Source: Sphingomonas cannabina
Lineage (GTDB): Bacteria; Pseudomonadota; Alphaproteobacteria; Sphingomonadales; Sphingomonadaceae
Length of the DNA: 64,000 bases
Reading direction: 5' to 3'
Assembly: GCF_021391395.1 (NCBI RefSeq)
Contig: NZ_CP090059.1
Span: 2,093,001-2,157,000 of the forward strand
The first letter of the stretch is position 1, and every line of letters starts with the position of its first letter. Below, piece after piece: positions 7,605-14,052 of this stretch. The notes beneath the pieces were generated by a model, which had not been told where the DNA came from, did not search any database, and was given only the letters and a program-made list of their open reading frames with translations. Made by a program: the position numbers and the translations under genes.

Positions 7605-7725
7605 GACAGATAGGCGACGCGGGCGCAACGACGACGCGACACCCATGCGACACCCATGCGACACCCATGCGACACCGGCGCGACGGTCGCGCGACACTGG
7701 CGCGACGCCTACGCGACGGCGACGC
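7605..7725. repeat. Tandem array of eleven 11-bp units
   Basis: Eleven consecutive 11-base units fill exactly 121 bases. Three central units (7638-7670) are identical, GACACCCATGC. The others are diverged, for example GACGCGGGCGC, GACACTGGCGC and GACGCCTACGC. Ten of the eleven begin GAC and all end GC. The unit length is close to one helical turn and is not a multiple of three, so it does not look like a coding repeat, although both strands stay open. It could be an array of protein-binding sites or a decayed minisatellite. It lacks CRISPR repeat-spacer structure. Confidence 0.85.
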
Positions 7726-7918
7726 GGCATGAACAAGATCGACGAGATCAAAGAACGGGCCGACGCTTGCGCGGCTCGGATGCGCAGCTCGGACCGGACG
7801 AGCCAAGCAGGCGAAATCCTACATTGCAAGCGGTGGTAACGGGCTGCCGGCTATCCGGCTCGGTCGGCGGCGGAATGGGGCCGATCGACATCCAGATCGA
7901 TGAGGAATGCCTGCTTTC
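7726..7918. other. Non-coding gap, possible remnant ORF
   Basis: A 36-codon ORF at 7729-7839 begins MNKIDEIKERADAC, which has a natural helical composition, but it lacks a ribosome-binding site and the rest is unconvincing. It may be a decayed gene fragment or chance. Nothing else is recognised before the palindromic repeat at 7919. Confidence 0.4.
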
Positions 7919-8046
7919 AATCCTCCCCCGCCAGGGGGAGGTGGCACGCGGAGCGTGACGGAGGGGGAGGAAGCGAGCCGATAATGAGTCGCCTTCCTCC
8001 TCCTCCGTCGCCTTCGGCGCCACCTCCCCCTGGCGGGGGAGGATTA
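7919..8046. repeat. Composite palindromic repeat, CCGCCAGGGGGAGG type
   Basis: An AATCCTCCCCCGCCAGGGGG unit at the left is matched by the inverted CCCCCTGGCGGGGGAGGATT at the right, 80-90 bases apart, with inner inverted segments around GGAGGGGGAGGA and TCCTCCTCCGTC. It lies between popZ and purC. The closest relative in the window is at 61082. Confidence 0.85.
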
Positions 8047-8098
8047 GGAATGTCGATCCAGTCTGGAGTCTGTCTCATTCAGATTGAAGCAGTGTCAG

Positions 8099-8171
8099 CG
8101 CTCCTGCGAAGGCAGGAGCCCAGGCCGCAGTGCGGCGCACATGATTCAGGGCTCCTGCCTTCGCAGGAGCA
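8099..8171. repeat. Composite palindromic repeat, GCTCCTGCGAAGGCAGGAGC type
   Basis: Two 20-base units, GCTCCTGCGAAGGCAGGAGC and its reverse complement, are separated by about 31 bases. Each is itself a hairpin with an 8-bp stem. A near-identical element occurs at 50153. It lies 23 bases after the popZ stop and may act in transcript end formation, but there is no T run. Confidence 0.88.
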
Positions 8172-8194
8172 CGATTCCGCTTCATTCGGACAGC

Positions 8195-8629
8195 CTAGAG
8201 CGAACGCCCCGAAATCCGCGCGATCTCCCGCGCGACCATCGCTTCGACGATCTCGGGCAGGTGGGTGTCGAGCCATTCGCGGAGCATCGGGCGCAGCATC
8301 TCGCGCACCAAGCCCTCCAGCGTGTCGCTGCCGGTCACCTCGGGCTTCACGATCATGCGCGACAACGTCTCGAGCGGTCCGCGAGTCGCTTCGGCAACAT
8401 CGGGAGAGATGATCGGCTCCGGCTTCGCCGGTTCTTCCGTCGCCGGCGGCGTGGTCGCGCGGTCGGAGAGTTCGAGCACCTCCTCGCGCTCGGCGGCCGG
8501 CGGGGGAGGCATCGGGCGGACGGGACGGTTCTTGCGCGCGGCGGGCGCGGCCTCGCTCTCCTCGATCACGCGTTTGATCGAAGAGAGGATTTCCTCCATG
8601 CTCGGCTCGGCGCCGACGTCCCCCATCAA
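8195..8629 (-). CDS. PopZ-like DUF2497 protein
   Basis: This 144-residue acidic protein begins with the short conserved helix MEEILSSIKRVIEE, continues through a Pro/Ala/Glu-rich disordered middle (about 28-75), and ends with the helical block LEGLVREMLRPMLREWLD to EIARISGRSL. This is the pattern of the DUF2497 family that includes the Caulobacter polar organising protein PopZ, which forms pole-located condensates that anchor the chromosome origin and polar factors. It follows tolC by 31 bases on the same strand. A role at the pole is inferred from family. Confidence 0.82.
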   Translation of the reverse strand: MMGDVGAEPSMEEILSSIKRVIEESEAAPAARKNRPVRPMPPPPAAEREEVLELSDRATTPPATEEPAKPEPIISPDVAEATRGPLETLSRMIVKPEVTGSDTLEGLVREMLRPMLREWLDTHLPEIVEAMVAREIARISGRSL

Positions 8630-8660
8630 CTGGGCCCTCTAAAACGCGAAAGCGGCGTGA

Positions 8661-10178
8661 TTAATTGGGCGTAACTGCGGGATTCGCGGGGGTGCTGTCA
8701 ACTCCGCGGCGCAGCGCGGGGTCGTCGAGCTCAGGATTGGAGCCGATCGCAGGCGTCTGCGCCGGCGTTCCGACGGTGCGGGTCGCGATCGGTTGCGGGT
8801 CGGGATCGTCGTCCCAATCGTTGATGTTGCCCTTGACGCGGTTGTAATTGGCGACCGGATCGTAGAGCGGACCGCCGTCGAGGCCGAGGTCCTTCGCCTC
8901 CGCCTGCCCCATCGCCGCGAGCAGCGCGAAGCCCGCGACATAGGCGTCGCGCCGCGCGGTCACCAGCGTCACCTGCGAGTTGAGCAGCTCCTGCTCCGCG
9001 TTGAGGATGTCGAGGATGGTACGGGTGCCGACGCTGTTCTCGGCGCGCACGCCCTCCAGCGACAGCTTGTTGGCCTGGACCGCGATCTCGCTGCTGTGGA
9101 TCACCTGCTGCGCCGACTGCCAGCTCGCAAAGGCGGAGCGGGTCTGGGCGATGACACCGCGCTCGGTCTCGGTCACCTGCTCGATCGCCTGCGAACGCCG
9201 CGCCTGCGCCTGGCGGACCTGCGCCGATGGGCGGCCGCCCTGGAACAGCGGCAGGGTCATCGACAGACCTGCGGTGGCACCGACGCCGTTGCCGGGCGTA
9301 CCGCTCCCGTTGGGGAGGGTGCCGAGATAGTTGTAGTAGGTGCTGCCGACGATCACGTTGACGCGCGGCAGCCGGGCCGTCTTGGCGACACTGACGTCAT
9401 AGCGCGTGGCGTCGCGGGCCTTCGCCGCGGCGAGCAGCAGCGGGTTGTTGTCGAGCGCGATGCCGACCGCTCCGTCGGGATTGCTCGGCAGGTTCGGCAG
9501 CGCCGGCGGCTCCTCCAGCGCATTCGGAGGCGTGCCGACGACGCGGACATAGGTTTCGCGGCTGGCGATGAGCTGCGCCTCGGCCGAGCGCAGCTGGCCC
9601 TCCGCCACCGCGAGTCGCGCCTCGGACTGGGCGACGTCGGTGCGGGTGAGGTCGCCCACTTCGAACCGGTCGCGCGTCGCCTGAAGGTTGACCTGCAGCG
9701 CGCGGACATTCTGCTGGTTGAGCGCGACGATCGCCTCATCGCGGATCACGTCCATGTAGGAGGCGACCACGTTGGTGAAGAGATCCGCCTCCGTCCCGCG
9801 CAGGCTGGCGCGGCCGGCCTCCACACGCGTGCGGGCCGCATTCACCGAGTTGCGCACCGCGCCGAAGCTCAGGACCGGATAGCTGACGCTCGCGCTGGCG
9901 TTGAGCGCCCGCTCCGGCGCCAGGAAATTGTTCTGCGCGTTCTTCATCGTCTCGGTGAAGTCCGCCTGCGTCTGCAGCGAGGGCAGGCCGTCCGCCCGGG
10001 CGATCGGCACATTCTCGTCCTGCGCGCGCAGGTCTGCCCGCGCCGCGCTGAGCGTCGGGTTGGTGTTATAGGCGCGCACCAGCGCCTCGCGCAGCGTGTC
10101 CGCGGACGCGGGCGTCGCGAGCAGGGCCGAGATCGCCGCCCCCCCGGCGGCCGTCAGAAGAAAGCGTCGCATCGTCAT
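8661..10178 (-). CDS. tolC: TolC-family outer-membrane efflux protein
   Basis: This 505-residue protein has a signal peptide (about residues 1-26, ending TPASA) and two OEP repeats with the helical content and spacing of TolC: YNTNPTLSAARADLRAQDEN at the N-terminus, the central VVGTPPNAL region, and GVRAENSVGTRTILDILNAE in the second repeat. TolC trimers form the outer-membrane channel of tripartite exporters and type I secretion. The C-terminal tail is Pro/Asn-rich. The ATG at 10178 overlaps the pcm stop (ATGA), so I prefer it to the longer upstream start at 10229. No exporter pump or adaptor is nearby. Confidence 0.92.
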   Translation of the reverse strand: MTMRRFLLTAAGGAAISALLATPASADTLREALVRAYNTNPTLSAARADLRAQDENVPIARADGLPSLQTQADFTETMKNAQNNFLAPERALNASASVSYPVLSFGAVRNSVNAARTRVEAGRASLRGTEADLFTNVVASYMDVIRDEAIVALNQQNVRALQVNLQATRDRFEVGDLTRTDVAQSEARLAVAEGQLRSAEAQLIASRETYVRVVGTPPNALEEPPALPNLPSNPDGAVGIALDNNPLLLAAAKARDATRYDVSVAKTARLPRVNVIVGSTYYNYLGTLPNGSGTPGNGVGATAGLSMTLPLFQGGRPSAQVRQAQARRSQAIEQVTETERGVIAQTRSAFASWQSAQQVIHSSEIAVQANKLSLEGVRAENSVGTRTILDILNAEQELLNSQVTLVTARRDAYVAGFALLAAMGQAEAKDLGLDGGPLYDPVANYNRVKGNINDWDDDPDPQPIATRTVGTPAQTPAIGSNPELDDPALRRGVDSTPANPAVTPN

Positions 10179-10840
10179 CCCGGAAATTGGAACCCGCGCG
10201 GCCGGGCGAAGCCGGGCAGCAGTGCGCAATCGATGTCGGCGAAATCGGCCAGGCCATGGCCCCCTTCGGTACGAACCCCAGAGGCGAGGCGCGTCACCCC
10301 GCGGTCGACGATGCCCGTGCCGATCCGGCCGCCGGGCCGGAGCTGGTCGACAAGACTCGCCGGCAGCACCTCGACCGCGCCGTCGATCAGCAGCACGTCA
10401 TAAGGCGCGCCCTCCGGGTGGCCGGCGGCGAGATCGCCCTCGACGACGGTGACGTTGCCGGTCCCCGCCAGCGCCTCGCGTGCCATTCCGACGAGCTGCG
10501 AATCGCTCTCGACCGCGACCACCTCCCGCGCCAGCCGCGCCAGCACGGCGGCGGTATAGCCGGCGGTCGCGCCGATCAGCAGCACCTTGTCCCCGGCGCC
10601 GATCCCGACCTCGGTCAGCAGTCGTCCGGTGGCGAGCGGCGGGTTCTGCTTGCGCCCGCCCGGCAGCGGCAGCGGCGTGTCGCGATAGGCGAGCGCATCA
10701 TGGCCCGGCACGAACGCCTCGCGCGGGACGGCCGCCATCGCCTCGACGACACGCGCATCGCTGACGCCGCTCGTCCTGAGCTGGCTGGCGACCATGGCGT
10801 GACGGGCGGCGTCGGTGTCGGGGAAGGTCGTGGTCATCAT
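10175..10840 (-). CDS. Divergent protein-L-isoaspartate O-methyltransferase (PIMT) family protein
   Basis: This 221-residue protein has the PIMT N-terminal helix region (MVASQLRTSGVSDARVVEAM, PREAFVPG) and a SAM-binding Rossmann fold with motif I VLLIGATAGYTAAVLA (86-101) and the acidic VVAVESD. The canonical GQTISQP substrate motif is replaced by a GGRKQNPPLATGRLL segment, so isoaspartate repair activity is uncertain. It is coupled to tolC by a 4-base overlap. A perfect 8-bp inverted repeat lies 16-45 bases upstream of the start and may be an operator. Confidence 0.82.
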   Translation of the reverse strand: MMTTTFPDTDAARHAMVASQLRTSGVSDARVVEAMAAVPREAFVPGHDALAYRDTPLPLPGGRKQNPPLATGRLLTEVGIGAGDKVLLIGATAGYTAAVLARLAREVVAVESDSQLVGMAREALAGTGNVTVVEGDLAAGHPEGAPYDVLLIDGAVEVLPASLVDQLRPGGRIGTGIVDRGVTRLASGVRTEGGHGLADFADIDCALLPGFARPRGFQFPG

Positions 10841-10855
10841 CGTCCTCGATGTCGC

Positions 10856-10885
10856 ACAACTGTTTTAGTCATGCAATACAGTTGT
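10856..10885 (-). promoter_or_regulatory. Inverted repeat upstream of pcm, candidate operator
   Basis: The arms ACAACTGT (10856-10863) and ACAGTTGT (10878-10885) are perfect reverse complements separated by 14 bases, in a stretch much richer in A/T than its surroundings. Position relative to the pcm start and the AT-rich spacer fit a promoter covered by a repressor site. The binding protein is unknown. Confidence 0.45.
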
Positions 10886-10998
10886 TGTCGCGAGGCTGCA
10901 TATCCTGCTCGCGGAGCCCAGCCAAGCCGGTGTAAGAACTTCCTGCCCGCCTGTGGTTTCGGCGCTAGAGTTGGTTTCAGCGGAGCTGAAACGGTTAC

Positions 10999-11076
10999 GG
11001 CACCGGCCCGCTCCCCCACCCGGCCACCCATAAGATACTGCCGTTGGGTGGCCGGGTGGGGGAGCGGGCCGGTGCC
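10999..11076. repeat. 32-bp perfect inverted repeat before tRNA-Cys
   Basis: The arms 10999-11030 and 11045-11076 are perfectly complementary over 32 bases, starting GGCACCGGCCCGCTCCCCCA, with a 14-base loop TAAGATACTGCCGT. Imperfect outer complementarity (GTTTCAGCGGAGCTGAAAC on the left, CCAGCGAAGCTGAAAAC on the right) extends the structure. It is unlike the other repeat types in the window. The 10841-11159 interval holds no gene. It could be a transcription terminator for either side, a mobile-element remnant or a REP-type sequence. Confidence 0.9.
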
Positions 11077-11159
11077 GATCCAGCGAAGCTGAAAACGACT
11101 CTATCCGGTTGACACGCCGCCCCGGGCGCGGGCATTGGCGCCGACCACCACCTGATCGG

Positions 11160-11233
11160 GGCCCGATGGCGGAGTGGTGACGCAGCGGACTGCAAATCCG
11201 TGCACGCCGGTTCGATTCCGGCTCGGGCCTCCA
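11160..11233 (+). tRNA. tRNA-Cys (anticodon GCA)
   Basis: This 74-base gene starts GGCCCGATGGCGGAGTGG and ends TCGGGCCTCCA. It has a 7-bp acceptor stem (GGCCCGA/TCGGGCC), an anticodon loop CTGCAAA (anticodon GCA), a T arm GCCGG-TTCGATT-CCGGC and an encoded CCA. The short D-arm region is normal for tRNA-Cys. Confidence 0.96.
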
Positions 11234-11316
11234 TTCTCGATCGAAACGACTCCGCCGCGGGCACGGTTTGTCGCCCCGGGCTGGCTTTCTGCGCCCGAGG
11301 CGGGCAGGGGAGCGGC

Positions 11317-11739
11317 ATGGAACTGGTAAACGCCTACGCTCGGATCATCGCGCATATCACCGAACTCTGCGGCGGCAGCGACAAGTTCGCACATACCTAT
11401 ATCGGGCTGGCGATCTGGCTCGCCACTTTGATCGTCATGCGCCGGCCGCTGACGGACTGGCGTGCGCTGATCCCGCTGATGCTGCTGGAAGGCGCCAACG
11501 AGGTCATGGATCGGCTCGCCGTCGGATCCTGGATGGTGCCCGAGACGCTGAAGGACATCGCCGCCACGCTGTTCTGGCCGGTGACGATCATCCTGCTCGT
11601 GCGGATCGGCGCGGTGCGGCTGGCGGCCCAAGAGGGGGCGGCCGCCGGGGATGCGGCGACGGAAAGATCGAACTCGGATGCAACTCCCGCCTTTGCCCGG
11701 ACGCAACGGATTGACCGGCCACGCGCCGCCGCGAGATGA
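11317..11739 (+). CDS. Small membrane protein, paralogue of the gene at 3621
   Basis: This 140-residue protein of unknown function has about three hydrophobic segments (around YIGLAIWLATLIVM, ALIPLMLLEGAN and LFWPVTIILLVRIGAV), followed by a polar Ala/Asp/Arg-rich tail. The core aligns with the product of 3621-3947. The ATG at 11317 is preceded by GCAGGGGAGCGGC, a good ribosome-binding site; longer versions of the ORF would run into the tRNA gene. Its stop overlaps a possible start (ATGA at 11736) of the PqqD-like gene. No function is assigned. Confidence 0.72.
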   Translation: MELVNAYARIIAHITELCGGSDKFAHTYIGLAIWLATLIVMRRPLTDWRALIPLMLLEGANEVMDRLAVGSWMVPETLKDIAATLFWPVTIILLVRIGAVRLAAQEGAAAGDAATERSNSDATPAFARTQRIDRPRAAAR

Positions 11740-11768
11740 TCCGGCCCGCAACAGGCGAGGAGCGGGTC

Positions 11769-12044
11769 ATGGACGAGATGATCGCGGCACGGCGCGAGGG
11801 GCTGATCGAGGCGGAGGTCGACGGCGAGCTGCTCGGGCTGCATGTCGAGCGGGGCTATTGCTACGGCTTCAATCCCACCGCGACGCGCATCTGGGCGCTG
11901 ATCGAGACGCCACAGAGCGTCACCCGGCTGTGCGAGACGTTGAGCGAGGAATTCGAGGTGGCGGCGGAGGCGGCGCGTCCGGACGTAGTGGCGCTGCTGG
12001 AGGAGTTGAAGCGCGAGGGGCTGGTCGAACTGACGCCGGCATGA
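11769..12044 (+). CDS. PqqD-like protein (RiPP-recognition-type fold)
   Basis: This 91-residue protein matches the PqqD/RRE winged-helix pattern: a beta-rich N-terminal half with the motif YCYGFNPTATRIWALIETP, then helices in VTRLCETLSEEFEV and DVVALLEELKREGLVE. PqqD-like domains bind peptide substrates for modifying enzymes, as in PQQ, lasso-peptide and other RiPP pathways; single-domain forms also occur next to other genes with unknown targets. The ATG at 11769 follows a GGCGAGGAGCGG ribosome-binding site. An alternative start at 11736 would overlap the preceding gene. No precursor peptide or radical-SAM gene is seen nearby; the following gene is a FAD oxidoreductase. Confidence 0.75.
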   Translation: MDEMIAARREGLIEAEVDGELLGLHVERGYCYGFNPTATRIWALIETPQSVTRLCETLSEEFEVAAEAARPDVVALLEELKREGLVELTPA

Positions 12045-12057
12045 GCCGGGACTGCCG

Positions 12058-13668
12058 ATGACGCAGCGCTACGACGCGGTTGTCATCGGCGGCGGGCACA
12101 ATGGGCTGGTCTGCGCCTTCTACCTCGCGCGCGCAGGACTGAAGGTCTGCGTGCTGGAGGCGCGCTCCGTCGTCGGCGGCGCGGCCGTGACCGAGGAGTT
12201 CGCCCCGGGCTTTCGCAATTCGACCGCGAGCTACACCGTCAGCCTGCTCCAGCCCAAGGTGATCCGCGATATGCGGCTCCGCGAGCATGGCTATCGGGTC
12301 GTGCTGCGCCCGCTCGCCAATTTCCTGCCGCTGCCCGACGGGCGGTCGCTGGCGATGGGTGGCGGCATGGCGTCGACTCGGGCGGAAGTCGCGAAATTCT
12401 CCTCCGCCGATGCCGAGGCGCTGCCGGCCTATCACGCCGCGCTCGACCGCATCGCCGATGTGCTGCGCGATCTTGCCCTAAGCATCCCGCCCAATGTCGG
12501 CGAAGGACTCGCGACGCTGCTCGACGCGGCGCGGCAGGGGCGGCGATTGGGGCGACTCGACGTCGAAGGACAACGCGATCTTCTCGAACTCTTCACCCGC
12601 AGCGCGCGCGAGTTCCTCGACCGCTGGTTCGAGAGCGATCCGGTGAAAGCGGTGCTCGGCTTCGATTCGGTGGTCGGCAACCATGCCGGGCCGAGCACGC
12701 CGGGATCGGCGTATGTGCTGCTCCACCATGTCTTCGGCGAGGTGAACGGGGAGAAGGGGGCCTGGGGCCACGTGATCGGCGGCATGGGCGCGGTCACCCA
12801 GGCGATGGCGGCGGCGTGCCGCGATGCGGGCGTGACGATCCGTACCGAGGCCCCGGTCGCGCGCGTGGTGACGGAACGAGGCAGGGCGACCGGCGTGCAG
12901 CTCGCGAGCGGGGAACTGATCGCGGCGCCGATCTTGGTTGCCAATATCGGGCCGAAGCCGCTCTATGAGACGCTCGTCGATCCCGTCGACCTGCCCGCCG
13001 ACTTCCGCACCCGTATCGCTGCCTATCAGGTGGGCTCGGGCAGCTTCCGCATGAATGTCGCGCTGTCCGAACTGCCGCGCTTCACTGCCTGGCCGGAGCC
13101 GGGGCCGCATCTCAGCGCCGGCATCATCCTCGCGCCGTCGCTCGCCTATATGGATGTCGCTTTCGAGGAGGCGCGGAAGCGGGGATGGACGCGCCGTCCG
13201 GTGGTGGAGATGCTGATCCCCTCGACGCTCGACGACAGCCTCACCCCGCCCGGCGCGCATGTCGCGAGCCTGTTCTGTCAGGGCTTCTCGCCGACGCTCC
13301 CGGACGGCCGGAGCTGGGACGAGGAGCGCGAGGCAGCCGCCGATGCGATCCTGGACGTGGTCGAGGGCTATGCCCCCGGCTTCAAGGCATCGGTGACCGC
13401 CCGCCAGATCCATTCGCCGCTAGACCTGGAGCGCAAGTTCGGTCTCGCCGGCGGCGACATCTTCCACGGCCGCATGTCGCTCGACCAGCTCTGGGCGGCG
13501 CGGCCGGTGCTGGGGCACGGCAGCTATCGCGCGCCGATCCCCGGCCTGTGGATGTGCGGCGCGGGCACGCATCCCGGCGGCGGCGTCACCGGCGCGCCGG
13601 GACACAATGCCGCGCACGCGATCCTGCGCGATCGCTCGCTGCTCGGCCGCTGGCGCCGCCGTCGCTGA
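12058..13668 (+). CDS. Phytoene-dehydrogenase-like FAD oxidoreductase
   Basis: This 536-residue flavoprotein has an N-terminal dinucleotide-binding motif VVIGGGHNGLVCAFYLARAG (about residues 6-25) ending in an acidic LEAR, and a C-terminal FAD-binding block LWMCGAGTHPGGGVTGAPGH. It belongs to the large CrtI/PYROXD2 amine-oxidase-fold family. No other carotenoid gene is nearby, so a carotenoid role is not implied; the PYROXD2-like group has poorly known substrates. It starts 14 bases after the PqqD-like gene and probably shares its transcript. Confidence 0.88.
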   Translation: MTQRYDAVVIGGGHNGLVCAFYLARAGLKVCVLEARSVVGGAAVTEEFAPGFRNSTASYTVSLLQPKVIRDMRLREHGYRVVLRPLANFLPLPDGRSLAMGGGMASTRAEVAKFSSADAEALPAYHAALDRIADVLRDLALSIPPNVGEGLATLLDAARQGRRLGRLDVEGQRDLLELFTRSAREFLDRWFESDPVKAVLGFDSVVGNHAGPSTPGSAYVLLHHVFGEVNGEKGAWGHVIGGMGAVTQAMAAACRDAGVTIRTEAPVARVVTERGRATGVQLASGELIAAPILVANIGPKPLYETLVDPVDLPADFRTRIAAYQVGSGSFRMNVALSELPRFTAWPEPGPHLSAGIILAPSLAYMDVAFEEARKRGWTRRPVVEMLIPSTLDDSLTPPGAHVASLFCQGFSPTLPDGRSWDEEREAAADAILDVVEGYAPGFKASVTARQIHSPLDLERKFGLAGGDIFHGRMSLDQLWAARPVLGHGSYRAPIPGLWMCGAGTHPGGGVTGAPGHNAAHAILRDRSLLGRWRRRR

Positions 13669-13718
13669 GCCGGAACGGCGGGCCCGTCGGCGCGTTCGGC
13701 GGCAGGAGGAGAGAGAGG

Positions 13719-14018
13719 ATGACCGACATCGCCGAGACGCCGCCCGCCGTGCGCATCGCCCGCGTGATCGCCGCCGCGGCGCTGAGCCCCAATGCCGAGG
13801 GACCTCAGGGCTCCGAACGGCCGGTGTCCGACGCGGTGGACGATGCCTGGCGGCTCGAGGTCGACCGCGCCCGTGCGATCCTGCGCACCCTGCGCGAGCC
13901 GACCCGCACGATGGTTGCCGCCGGCAACGCCGCGCGCGGCGACGCCGCCGAGGTGTGGAGCGCGATGGTCCGCGCCGCGATCGAGGAGGAGGAAAGCGCC
14001 GAGGGAATCGCGCTCTAG
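13719..14018 (+). CDS. Hypothetical protein, 99 residues
   Basis: This is an Ala/Arg/Glu-rich helical protein with no recognised domain. It has a very strong ribosome-binding site (AGGAGGAGAGAGAGG before the ATG at 13719) and natural composition, for example VDDAWRLEVDRARAILRTLR and AAEVWSAMVRAAIEEEESAE. No signal peptide or membrane segment is seen. It lies between the FAD oxidoreductase and cysS, 34 bases before the latter, so cotranscription with cysS is possible. Confidence 0.7.
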   Translation: MTDIAETPPAVRIARVIAAAALSPNAEGPQGSERPVSDAVDDAWRLEVDRARAILRTLREPTRTMVAAGNAARGDAAEVWSAMVRAAIEEEESAEGIAL

Positions 14019-14052
14019 CCTCGGCGGGCGGAGCCGCGCTAAGGCGCCGGTC

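Noticed and set aside
7605..7725. The tandem array as a CRISPR
   Set aside because: Units are 11 bases and contiguous, with no spacers and no cas genes nearby.
6430..7839. A 469-codon plus-strand frame over purC and the 11-bp array
   Set aside because: It is antisense to purC for most of its length and the rest is Arg-rich repeat translation. Only a small end part (from 7729) has natural composition, and it lacks a ribosome-binding site.
12058..13668. The FAD oxidoreductase as a carotenoid desaturase (crtI)
   Set aside because: No other carotenoid gene is near and the family has many members with other roles; the name is kept general.
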